Part shown: piece by piece, positions 44,802-53,427 of the stretch
How positions within the stretch are numbered: position 1 is the first letter of the stretch
Layout of the letters: every line of letters begins with the position of its first letter
NCBI RefSeq assembly: GCF_003008575.1
Contig: NZ_CP027667.1
Span: 934,501-998,500, forward strand
DNA: 64,000 bases
From: Melaminivora suipulveris
GTDB lineage: Bacteria > Pseudomonadota > Gammaproteobacteria > Burkholderiales > Burkholderiaceae_C
Direction of reading: 5' to 3'
The notes under the pieces: model-generated
The model's database searches: none
What the model saw: the letters and a program-made list of their open reading frames with translations, nothing else
What the model was told of the DNA's origin: nothing
Translations under genes and position numbers: made by a program

Positions 44802-46817
44802 ATGGCCGACGCCTCCCAATCACGGCTCGTGTATGCCGCCCTGCTCATCCTGGCCGTGGCTGCGGTCTATGCGCCAGGGCTGAACAACGGCCTGCTGTTC
44901 GACGATCTGCGCCTGCAGGACGGCACCATCTTCGAGCGCTATGGCAGCCTGGCGCAGTTCAAGGCGCGCATGCTGTCCTACGGCAGCTTCGTCTGGGTGC
45001 AGCAGCTCTTTGGCGAGGGCTGGTGGAAGCAGCGCATCGTCAACGTGGCGCTGCACCTGGGCGTGGTCGCGGCGCTGTATGCGTTTTTGCAGGCCCTCGT
45101 GGGCACGGCGCGCTTTCCGGCCTCGTTCGAGGAGCACGAGCACTTTGCGCGCTCGCGCACCGCCGCGCTGCGCGTGGGCGTGGCGCTGTTCGCGCTCAAT
45201 CCGGTGGCCGTCTATGCCGTGGCCTACCTCACGCAGCGCTCCATCGTCATGGCGACGCTGCTGGCGCTGCTGGCCTGCTGGGCCTTCGTGCGCGGCCTGC
45301 AGACGCGGCGCTGGCCGTGGTTCGCCGGCGCCCTGCTGGCCTATGTGCTGGCGGTACTGGCCAAGGAATACGCGGTCATGACCGCCGCCCTGAGCGTGCC
45401 GCTGTACCTGTACGTGCGCCGCCCGACCTGGCAGCAGGCGGCGCTGATCGTCGCCGGCGCGCTGGTGCTGGTGGGCGCGGCCATCGCCGTGCTGCTGGGT
45501 CTGTACGGCAACCTGATCGGCAATCTGATCGACGACCAGTCGGTCGACTTCGTGCGCCAGCTGGAAGCCGTGCAGCCGGGCGTGGGCGCGCGCATGTATG
45601 CGCTGAGCATCCTCAACGAAGCCGCGCTGTTCTTTCGCTATGGCCTGCTGTGGGCGCTGCCCAATGTGCAGTGGATGTCCATCGACCTGCGGCCGGCCTT
45701 CCCCTTGAGCTTCGCCTCGCCCTGGCACCTGGCGGGCGCGCTGGCCTACGTGGCGCTCCTGCTGGCCGCGCTGTGGCTGGTCGTCCGCAGAAGCGACCTG
45801 TGGGGCCTGGCGGCGCTGCTGCTGCTCATGCCGCTTCTCCTGTACGCGACCGAGTTCGCAGTGGTCTGGGTGCAGGACCCGTTCGTGCTGTACCGCAGCT
45901 ACCTGTGGGCGGTGGCGCTGCCGGGGCTGCTGGCCATCGTGCTGACGGGCTTTCGGCCGCGCAGCATCTACATCGCCGGCATCGTGGTCGGCATCGCCTT
46001 CGCGGCGCTGGCGACCGAGCGCGTGCTGTCGCTCAGGGACGCCGGCAGCGCCTGGGCCGACGCCACCGAGAAGATCGACACGCAGGCGCCCGCCAACGCC
46101 GTGGGCCGCAGCCGCGCCTTCCTGAACCTGGGCAGCTACCGCCTGGAAAAAGGCCTGTACGCCCAGGCGGAACGCGATTTCGCCACCGCCGACGCGCTGG
46201 GCGATCCGCGCGGCAATGCCCGCTTCAGCATCGGCATGGCCTTGCAGCAGCAAAAAAGGCATGCCGAGGCGCTCAAGGCCTTCGATGCGGCGCAGGCGCG
46301 CGGCTATTCGGGCCAGTCGCTGCATTTTCAGCGCGGCGAATCGGCCATGGCGGTGGGGGATTTCGCGCTGGCGTTCCGGTCGTTCGACGCCGCCGGCCGC
46401 GCCCCCACCGAGACCGACGAGGGCAGCGACAAGCTGCTCCAGCTCATCGCCCTGCGCCGCGCCGAAGCGGCCATCGGCGCCAACCAGTTCGACGCCGCCA
46501 TCGAAGGCTTCACCGAACTGCTGAAACAAAGCCCCGGCAACCCGCGTCTGGAAATGGGCCTGGGCATGGCGCTGGTCGGCAAGGGCGACAGCCGGCGCGC
46601 GCTGGCGCTGTTCGACCAGTTGCTGGCGCGCACGCCCACGGCGGCCGCCTTCTACGGCCGCGGCATGGCGCACCGCGCGGCGGGGGATCTGGCAGCCAGC
46701 CTCAAGGACATGGACCAGGCGCTGCGCCTGGACCCGCGCAACGCGCAGTTCCGCAGCGTGCGCGAGCAGATCGCCGCCGAGGCCGCACGCGGCGGCGCGG
46801 CCAGGCCGGCGCGCTGA
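44802..46817 (+). CDS. GT-C-like polytopic membrane protein with C-terminal TPR repeats
   Basis: 671 residues. About ten membrane helices fill residues 8-400, with an acidic pair in the first outer loop ('LLFDDLRL'), as in GT-C glycosyltransferases. From about 430 onwards there are tetratricopeptide-like repeats ('AFLNLGSYRLEKGLYAQAERDFATADAL' and similar). The layout resembles TMTC proteins and other lipid-sugar transferases. The acceptor is unknown. It is followed by a glycosyltransferase 31 bases later, so the two may act on the same glycan. Confidence 0.65.
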   Translation: MADASQSRLVYAALLILAVAAVYAPGLNNGLLFDDLRLQDGTIFERYGSLAQFKARMLSYGSFVWVQQLFGEGWWKQRIVNVALHLGVVAALYAFLQALVGTARFPASFEEHEHFARSRTAALRVGVALFALNPVAVYAVAYLTQRSIVMATLLALLACWAFVRGLQTRRWPWFAGALLAYVLAVLAKEYAVMTAALSVPLYLYVRRPTWQQAALIVAGALVLVGAAIAVLLGLYGNLIGNLIDDQSVDFVRQLEAVQPGVGARMYALSILNEAALFFRYGLLWALPNVQWMSIDLRPAFPLSFASPWHLAGALAYVALLLAALWLVVRRSDLWGLAALLLLMPLLLYATEFAVVWVQDPFVLYRSYLWAVALPGLLAIVLTGFRPRSIYIAGIVVGIAFAALATERVLSLRDAGSAWADATEKIDTQAPANAVGRSRAFLNLGSYRLEKGLYAQAERDFATADALGDPRGNARFSIGMALQQQKRHAEALKAFDAAQARGYSGQSLHFQRGESAMAVGDFALAFRSFDAAGRAPTETDEGSDKLLQLIALRRAEAAIGANQFDAAIEGFTELLKQSPGNPRLEMGLGMALVGKGDSRRALALFDQLLARTPTAAAFYGRGMAHRAAGDLAASLKDMDQALRLDPRNAQFRSVREQIAAEAARGGAARPAR

Positions 46818-46848
46818 CGCGGCCACGGCACGAGGCGTTCCCGCATCC

Positions 46849-48711
46849 ATGCGCGTTCTGCACGTCGGCAAGTTCTATCCGCCCTACCGCGGCGGCATGG
46901 AGGTGTTCCTCGCCGACCTGGTGGATGAGCAGCGCCGCCGCGGCATCGATGCCCACGCGCTGGTGCACGGCGAGCCGCTGCCCGATGACCCGCCCTGGGT
47001 GCAGCGCGTGCCGGTGCAGTTCAGCCTGGTCTACGCGCCCATGGCGCTGGGTTTTCGCGGGGCACTCGCCCGCGCCATCGAGCACATCCGGCCCGACGTG
47101 CTGCACCTGCACATGCCCAACAACTCGGCGCTGTGGGCGCTGACGCTGCCGGGCGCGCGCAAAGTGCCCTGGGTGGTGCACTGGCACTCGGACGTGGTGG
47201 TGTCCAACATCAAATGGTCGGTGGCGCTGGCCTACATGCTGTACCGGCCCTTCGAGCAGGCGCTGCTGGAGCGCGCGCAGCAGGTGTTTGCCACTTCGCC
47301 GCCGTATCTGAAGGCCAGTCCCGCGCTGCGCGCCTGGCAGGACAAGTGCGAAGTCGTGCCGCTGGGCATCCGGCTGGATGCGCTGCCGCCGCCCGCCACC
47401 AGCGCGCCAACCGCGTGGCGCGCCGACACCCGGCTGCGCCTGCTGTCCATCGGCCGCCTGACCTATTACAAGGGTTTCGAGACCCTGATCGACGCCGTGC
47501 GCGGCTTGGCCGGTGTCGAGCTGCTAATCGCCGGCGAGGGCGAACTGCGCCCTGGGCTGCAGGCGCTCATCGACGCCGGCACGCCCGCCGGCGCCCAGCC
47601 CGCCGTGCGCCTGCTGGGCGAGGTGGACGAGGCGCGCAAGCACACCCTGCTGGCGCAATGCGACGTGTTCTGCCTGGCCTCGCGCGAGCGCACAGAGGCC
47701 TTCGGCATCGTGCTGCTGGAGGCCATGCAGCACGCCCGCCCCTGTCTGGTGACGGACCTGCCCGGCTCGGGCATGCCGTGGGTGGTGGCGCACAGCCGCG
47801 CCGGTCTGCGCGTGCCCTACGACGACGTGCCGGCCTGGCGCTCGGCCATCGCCCAGCTGCAGCACGACGCCGCGCTGCGCGCGCGGCTGGGCGGCGCCGG
47901 GCAGGACGCGCTGGCACAGCACTTCAGCATCGGCGCCTGCGAGCGCGCCATCGCCCGCCACTACCGCGGCGTGGCGCCTCAGGCAGCTGCCGCGCCATCC
48001 GGGCGCGGGCTGCTGGTGGCCATCCGCACGCACAACCACGCCGCCGAAATCGCGCATCTGGTGCAGCGCGCGCGCCAGCTGACCGGCGCGCCGGTGCTGG
48101 TGGTGGACAACCGCAGCACCGACGCCACCTGCCACCTGGCGCAAAGCGCAGGCGCGCAGGTGCTGCGCCCGCTGCTGGCGATGAGCGCCTGGGGCAGCCT
48201 GCAGACCGGCATCCGCCACGCGCTGGCGCGCGGGTACGACCAGGTCATCACCATCGACGCCGAAGGGCGCCACGAGGTCGAGGAGCTGCCGCGGCTGCTG
48301 GCCGCGCAGCAGAGCGCCGACCTGGCGCTGGCGCACTTTCCGCAGCGCAACAGCTGGCTGCGCCGCCGCGCATGGCAGTGGCTGCGCTGGCTGTCGGGCC
48401 TGCCGCTGCAGGATTTCGTGGCCGATTTCCGGCTCTACAACCGCGACGCCATGCAGGTGGCGGTGTCTCCGGAAGCGGCGTTGCTCGACCACCAGGACAT
48501 CGGCCTGCTGCTGCTCGCGCGCAACGCCGGCCTGCGCATCGGCGAGGTCGCCATGCCCACGCACGGCGCGGGCGCGGTGCATGGGCACGGCATTTTTCGG
48601 TCCTGGTTCAAGGCCGCGCGCTTCATGGCCGGCTCGTCGCTGCTGGCGCTGGCGCACCGCCTGGGGCGGCAGCGCGCGATGCCCGGCGCCGGCGCGTCGC
48701 CCGCGCGCTGA
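46849..48711 (+). CDS. Two-domain glycosyltransferase (GT4-GT2 fusion)
   Basis: 620 residues. The first 375 form a GT-B/GT4 enzyme: 'GKFYPPYRGGMEVFLADLV', 'LLSIGRLTYYKGFETLI' and 'ERTEAFGIVLLEAM' with the E-X7-E pattern. The rest (about 380-600) is a GT-A/GT2 domain of the dolichyl-phosphate mannosyltransferase type: 'VDNRSTDAT', 'TIDAEGRHEVEELP' (DADGQH-like) and 'DFVADFRLYNR'. It probably makes a surface glycan or lipid-linked sugar. Such a fusion is uncommon. It ends 27 bases before the convergent tolC-like gene. Confidence 0.82.
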   Translation: MRVLHVGKFYPPYRGGMEVFLADLVDEQRRRGIDAHALVHGEPLPDDPPWVQRVPVQFSLVYAPMALGFRGALARAIEHIRPDVLHLHMPNNSALWALTLPGARKVPWVVHWHSDVVVSNIKWSVALAYMLYRPFEQALLERAQQVFATSPPYLKASPALRAWQDKCEVVPLGIRLDALPPPATSAPTAWRADTRLRLLSIGRLTYYKGFETLIDAVRGLAGVELLIAGEGELRPGLQALIDAGTPAGAQPAVRLLGEVDEARKHTLLAQCDVFCLASRERTEAFGIVLLEAMQHARPCLVTDLPGSGMPWVVAHSRAGLRVPYDDVPAWRSAIAQLQHDAALRARLGGAGQDALAQHFSIGACERAIARHYRGVAPQAAAAPSGRGLLVAIRTHNHAAEIAHLVQRARQLTGAPVLVVDNRSTDATCHLAQSAGAQVLRPLLAMSAWGSLQTGIRHALARGYDQVITIDAEGRHEVEELPRLLAAQQSADLALAHFPQRNSWLRRRAWQWLRWLSGLPLQDFVADFRLYNRDAMQVAVSPEAALLDHQDIGLLLLARNAGLRIGEVAMPTHGAGAVHGHGIFRSWFKAARFMAGSSLLALAHRLGRQRAMPGAGASPAR

Positions 48712-48738
48712 CGGACCGCACCGCCGCCGGCCGCCGCG

Positions 48739-50094
48739 TCAGCGCGGCGGCGACTGCGTCAGCGCCGCGTTGGCCTGCGCCACGATGGCCTGCCTCTCGT
48801 CGCCCGCCAGCGACTGCAGCCGCAGCCGGCTCGCCAGGTACAGATAGCGCGCCTGCGCCAGGTCGCGCAGCGCCAGGATGCGCTGCTGCTCGGCGTTGAG
48901 CACATCCAACAGCGTGCGCACGCCGGCCTCCTGCGACTTGCGGCTGGACAGCAGCGCCTGCTCGGCCGAGCGCACCGCCTGCTGCAGCGCGGCGATGCGC
49001 AGCACGCCCTCCGTCATGCCGCGGAACTCGCGGTGCACGCGCACGCTCAGGTCCAGCCGCGCGGCTTCGAGCTGCTCCTGGGCGCGCGTTTGCTGCGCCA
49101 GCGCCTGGCGCACGGTGGAGTTGACGTAGCCACCGGCGTACAGCGGCACCTGCAGCTGCAGGCCGATGGACTTGTTCTCGTAGCGCTGGTTGACGCTGGT
49201 CACGCTGTCGCTGCTGGTGCGCGACCACTGGGCCACGGCGTCCAGCGTCGGCAGGTGGCCGGTGCGCGCCTTGGCGACTTCCTGGCGCGCCGCCTCGACC
49301 TGGGCGCGCAGGGCGCGCAGCTGCGGGCTGGCGTCCTCGGCGCGGGCGATCCAGTCGTCGACCAGCGCCGGCGCCGGCTGCTGCGGCACGAAGCGCTCGG
49401 CATCCACGCGCGCCAGCTCGTCGACCGGCTGGCCGGTCATGACTTCCAGGCGCCGGCGCGTGTAATCCTCGTTCTGGCGCGCCTCCAGCTCCTGCGCCAC
49501 CGTCAGGTCCAGCCGCGCCTGGGCGTCGTCGATGTCGGTGCGCGTGCCGGTGCCCGCCGCCAGCGCCTTGCGCGCGGCGTCCAGCTGGGTGCCGTAGGAC
49601 TGCTTTTGCGCCAGCACCAGGGCCAGTTGCTCGCGCGACAGCAGGGCCTCGAAGTAGGCCTCGCCCACGCGCACCACCAGCGTCTGCTCGTCGGTGGCCA
49701 GCTCGGCCTCGGCGCCGGCCACCTGGGCCTCGGCCTGGCGCACCTGGGCCGTCAGGTACGGGCGGTACAGCGGCTGGCGCACCTGCAGCACCTGGTTGCC
49801 CGAGTAGTAGTGCATCTCGCTCTTGACCGGCTGGCCCAGGGCGCCCCGGCCCTCGCTGGTCAGGTCGTTGTAATTGCGTCCGGCGCTGAAGGACACGTTG
49901 GGCCGCAGCTGCGCGCGCGCCTGCGGCAGCCGCTCACGCGCAGCATCGGTGGCGGCGCGCGCGGCGCGGATGGTGGCGTCGCCCGAGTTGGCGGCGTCCC
50001 AGGCCTGCTGCAAATCCAGCGCGTGGGCAGGTGCGGCGCACAGCGCCAGCAGGGACAGCGCGGCCGCGGCCAGCGCAATAGTGCGGTGCTGCAT
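48739..50094 (-). CDS. TolC-family outer membrane channel of a type I secretion system
   Basis: 451 residues: a signal peptide (to about 25), then two repeated long coiled-coil/beta units with 'ARAATDAARERLPQARAQLRPNVS' and 'QVEAARQEVAKARTGHLPTLDAVAQ', typical of TolC trimers. It is the last gene of the T1SS operon, four bases after the HlyD-type gene. Confidence 0.92.
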   Translation of the reverse strand: MQHRTIALAAAALSLLALCAAPAHALDLQQAWDAANSGDATIRAARAATDAARERLPQARAQLRPNVSFSAGRNYNDLTSEGRGALGQPVKSEMHYYSGNQVLQVRQPLYRPYLTAQVRQAEAQVAGAEAELATDEQTLVVRVGEAYFEALLSREQLALVLAQKQSYGTQLDAARKALAAGTGTRTDIDDAQARLDLTVAQELEARQNEDYTRRRLEVMTGQPVDELARVDAERFVPQQPAPALVDDWIARAEDASPQLRALRAQVEAARQEVAKARTGHLPTLDAVAQWSRTSSDSVTSVNQRYENKSIGLQLQVPLYAGGYVNSTVRQALAQQTRAQEQLEAARLDLSVRVHREFRGMTEGVLRIAALQQAVRSAEQALLSSRKSQEAGVRTLLDVLNAEQQRILALRDLAQARYLYLASRLRLQSLAGDERQAIVAQANAALTQSPPR

Positions 50095-50098
50095 GGCC

Positions 50099-51466
50099 TC
50101 ACTCCTCCTTCATGGACGCCGAGATGCGCTTGGTCAGCGGGTGCAGCAGATACGTCAGCATCGAGCGCTCGCCGGTCTTGAAGACCACCTCCACCGGCAT
50201 GCCCGGCTGCAGCTGGCGCTTGCCCAGCGCCTGGCGGCCCTCGGGCGTGAGCTGCACGCGCGCCAGGTAGTACTGCATGTTGGTGGCCGGCTCGGTCAGC
50301 AGGTCGCCCGAGACCGACACCACCTTGCCCTGCACCACCAGTTGCGGCGAGTGCGCGAAGGAGTTGAAGCGCACGTCCACCGGCAGCCCGGCGTGCACGC
50401 GGTCGATCAGGTGCGGGGCCACGTGCGCCTCCAGCAGCAGGTCTTCGCCGCCGCCGGGCACGATGTCCATGATCTTCTGGCCGGGCTGCACCACGCCGCC
50501 CACGGTCTGCACCGCCAGGCCCACCACCTGGCCGTCGACCGGCGCCTTGATCTCGATGCGCTCCAGGTCGTTGCCGACGGCCTTGAACTTCTGCTCCTCG
50601 GCCAACACCTCGCGGTCCACGTCGGCCAGTTGCGTCTCGACCTCGCGGCGGTACTCGGCTTGGCGCGAGGTGGCGCGCTGGCGCAGCTCGCCGATGGTGC
50701 GCTGGGCGCGCACGGTGTTGCCCTGCAGGTCGGCGATGGCGCTGCTGATCTCGGCCACCGTGCGCTCCAGCTCCAGTTGGCGGTTGCGCGGCGCGTAGCC
50801 CTCGGCCACCAGGCCGCGCAGGTGGGTCAGCTCCTCGCGCACCAGCGACAGCTGGCTGTTGCGGCTGCCGAGCATGCTGGCGTAGGAGGTCAGCAGGCCC
50901 TGCTGGCCCTGGATGCTTTCCTCGATGGACTGCAAATCCGAGCGCAGCAGGTTGCGCCGCGTCTGGAACAGCTGCTCCTGGTTCATCATCTGCTGGCGGA
51001 TCAGCGGGTCGGAGGCGGCTTTCTCCAGGTCGGGGTGAAAGCGCACGCCGCCGGCGCCGGCCTGCTCGGCCATCAGCCGGCCCTGCATGGCGCGCAGGCC
51101 CAGGTAGCGCTGGCGCACGGACTCATAGTTGGCACGCGCCACGGCGTCGTCCAGGCGCAGCAGCACTTCGCCCTCCCTGACCTGCTGGCCCTCGCGCACC
51201 AGCACGTCGCGCACGATGCCGCCCGTCAGGTGCTGCACCGCCTTGCGCTTGGTGTCGATGGCGACCATGCCCTGGCCGGGCACGCCCTCGTCCAGCGGCG
51301 CCAGGCTGGCCCACAGCAAAAAGCCGCCAAAGCCGAGGGCCAGCGCCAGCAGGCCGATGCGCCCGGCGCGGCGCGCCTCGCGCGCGGCCGGCTGCGCGGG
51401 CACGCCGCCGCCAGGCACCAGGGCGCCGGATGGGCTTTCGGAAGAAGAGATCAAAGAGGTGGCCAT
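50099..51466 (-). CDS. HlyD-family membrane fusion protein of a type I secretion system
   Basis: 455 residues from ATG 51466. One membrane helix (about 42-60), a biotinyl-like half 'GGIVRDVLVREGQQVREGEVLLRLDD', long coiled coils and the C-terminal 'MPVEVVFKTGERSMLTYLLHPL' are typical of the HlyD/PrtE type, not of RND adaptors. It spans the periplasm between the ABC exporters and the TolC channel. A TTG at 51481 is a less likely start. It follows a 160-base gap with repeat copy 11. Confidence 0.92.
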   Translation of the reverse strand: MATSLISSSESPSGALVPGGGVPAQPAAREARRAGRIGLLALALGFGGFLLWASLAPLDEGVPGQGMVAIDTKRKAVQHLTGGIVRDVLVREGQQVREGEVLLRLDDAVARANYESVRQRYLGLRAMQGRLMAEQAGAGGVRFHPDLEKAASDPLIRQQMMNQEQLFQTRRNLLRSDLQSIEESIQGQQGLLTSYASMLGSRNSQLSLVREELTHLRGLVAEGYAPRNRQLELERTVAEISSAIADLQGNTVRAQRTIGELRQRATSRQAEYRREVETQLADVDREVLAEEQKFKAVGNDLERIEIKAPVDGQVVGLAVQTVGGVVQPGQKIMDIVPGGGEDLLLEAHVAPHLIDRVHAGLPVDVRFNSFAHSPQLVVQGKVVSVSGDLLTEPATNMQYYLARVQLTPEGRQALGKRQLQPGMPVEVVFKTGERSMLTYLLHPLTKRISASMKEE

Positions 51467-51541
51467 GTCAGTACCTGCCAAGCAAGGGATGCGAAAAGCT
51501 CGGGAGAGGAAAAAAGGGTCGAAAACGCTGCGCTGCGGGGG

Positions 51542-51600
51542 TTTTTGAGTAAAAAACGGCCTCAGTCGGCGTATATCAATGAGAGTTTGCTATTAAAAAA
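51542..51600 (-). repeat. Dispersed intergenic repeat, copy 11, inside the T1SS operon
   Basis: Minus-orientation copy: TTTTTTAATAGC, TTGATATACGCCGACTGA and CCGTTTTTTACTCAAAAA. It lies between the second ABC gene and the HlyD-type gene and may end part of the transcripts. Confidence 0.7.
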
Positions 51601-51626
51601 TGAGTAACTGCGAGCGTAGTGCGCCG

Positions 51627-53387
51627 TCAGGCGGGCTGGGGCGCCACCGCCCCGCCGCCCGCTGCGGCCTGCGCCGCCTGGGCGTTGCGCGCCGCCTGCT
51701 CCTGCTGGGCGCGCAGCGCGGCCAGCACGGCGTCGCGCGGGCCGTCGGCCTGCACGCGGCCGTCGTGCAGGATCAGCAGCCGGTCGGCCACGGCCAGGAT
51801 GCCCGGCCGGTGCGTGATCAGCACCACCGTGCGCCCGGCGTTCTTGAGCTGCTGCACGGCGCGCACCAGCGCCTGCTCGCCCACGTCGTCCAGGTTGGCG
51901 TTGGGCTCGTCCAGCACCACCAGCACCGGATCGCCATAGAGCGCGCGCGCCAGGCCGATGCGCTGGCGCTGCCCGCCCGACAGCAGGTTGCCGGCCTCGC
52001 CCATGGGCGTGTCGTAGCCCTTGGGAAAGCGCAGGATCATGTCGTGCAGGCCGGCGCTCTTGGCGGCGGCGATGACCAGGGCGGCATCCACCTCGCCCAG
52101 GCGGGCGATGTTCTCGGCGATCGAGCCCTCGAACAGCTCCACGTCCTGCGGCAGGTAGCCGATGTGCGGGCCCAGCTCGCCGCGGTCCCAGCTGGCGACC
52201 GGCAGGCCGTCCAGCAGCACCTCGCCGGCCACGCCCGGCCAGATGCCGATCATGGCGCGCGCCAGCGTGGACTTGCCCGAGCCCGACGGGCCCAGCACCA
52301 CGGTCACCGCGCCCTGCACCATGGTCGTGCTGATGCCCTTGAGGATGGGCGTCTGCCGGCCCGGCGCGCTGGCCACCACATCCTGCAGCACCAGCTCGCC
52401 CTTGGGCGCGACGCGCTTCAAGGCCGGATCGGTCTCGGGGTACTGGCCCAGCAGGGCTTCGAGCCGGCCGAAGGCCGAGCGCGCGTTGATGAACAGCCGC
52501 CAGGTATTGACCAGCATGTCGATGGGCGCCAGCGCGCGGCTCATCAGCACGTTGGAGGCGATCATGCCGCCCGGCGAGAGCTGCCCCTCGATGACCAGCA
52601 GCGCGCCCGCGCCCAGCGCCAGCGACTGCTGCGAGTAGCGGATGAACTTGCTCCAGGCCGTGATGCGGTGCGCCAGCGACTGCGAGGCCGACTGCAGGCC
52701 CAGCGTCTGCGTGTGCCGGCGCAGCCAGTGCCCGCGCAGGTTGTGCACCATGCCCATGGATTCGAGCACCTCGGCGTTGCGCAGCTTGGCCTGCAGGTAG
52801 GCGCCGGTGTCCGACGTGGCGCGGCTGGCGGCCTCGGCCGGGGCCACCGCGCTGCGGTGGCCGAACCAGGCCAGCGCCACCTGCACCAGCGAGAAGAAGA
52901 TCGCCATCCAGCCCAGCATGGGGTGCAGGAAGAACAGCACCGCCACGTAGATCGGCGCCCAGGGCGCGTCGAAGAAGGCGAAGATGCCCTGGCCCGTGAG
53001 GAACTGGCGGATCTGGATCAGGTCGCCAAACGAGCGCGCCGGCCCGCTGCCTTCCTGGTTCAGGTACGAGTCGAAGCTGGCGTTGAACACCCGCGTGCCC
53101 AGCAGCGCATCCAGGCGCAGCCCCGAGCGCACCAGCACGCGCGAGCGCATCCACTCGGAAAACGCCATCACGGCGAACAGGAACAGCGTGATCAGCGACA
53201 TGGCCAGCAGCGTCAGCTCGCTCCTGCTCATCAGCACGCGGTCGTAGACCTGCAGCATGTACAGCGTGGGCGTGAGCATCAGCAGGTTGGCGACCATGCT
53301 GAAGATGCCGACCATGATGAATTCGCGGCGAAAGCTCCACAGCACCTGGGTGAGCTCGCTGCGCCCGAAAAGGCCTGTTTGGGTCAT
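51627..53387 (-). CDS. Type I secretion ABC exporter (PrtD type), second of two
   Basis: 586 residues: six membrane helices (to about 300) and an ATPase domain with Walker A GPSGSGKS, signature 'LLSGGQRQRIGLARAL' and Walker B 'VLVVLDEPNANLDD'. The PrtD/AprD-like layout has no C39 peptidase domain. It lies 40 bases after the first ABC gene. Together they may work as a heterodimer. The C-terminal tail is alanine- and glutamine-rich. Confidence 0.92.
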   Translation of the reverse strand: MTQTGLFGRSELTQVLWSFRREFIMVGIFSMVANLLMLTPTLYMLQVYDRVLMSRSELTLLAMSLITLFLFAVMAFSEWMRSRVLVRSGLRLDALLGTRVFNASFDSYLNQEGSGPARSFGDLIQIRQFLTGQGIFAFFDAPWAPIYVAVLFFLHPMLGWMAIFFSLVQVALAWFGHRSAVAPAEAASRATSDTGAYLQAKLRNAEVLESMGMVHNLRGHWLRRHTQTLGLQSASQSLAHRITAWSKFIRYSQQSLALGAGALLVIEGQLSPGGMIASNVLMSRALAPIDMLVNTWRLFINARSAFGRLEALLGQYPETDPALKRVAPKGELVLQDVVASAPGRQTPILKGISTTMVQGAVTVVLGPSGSGKSTLARAMIGIWPGVAGEVLLDGLPVASWDRGELGPHIGYLPQDVELFEGSIAENIARLGEVDAALVIAAAKSAGLHDMILRFPKGYDTPMGEAGNLLSGGQRQRIGLARALYGDPVLVVLDEPNANLDDVGEQALVRAVQQLKNAGRTVVLITHRPGILAVADRLLILHDGRVQADGPRDAVLAALRAQQEQAARNAQAAQAAAGGGAVAPQPA

Positions 53388-53427
53388 GATGAAAAAGGTG
53401 GGTGTGTGGGGGGAGTGCGGCGCGCGC

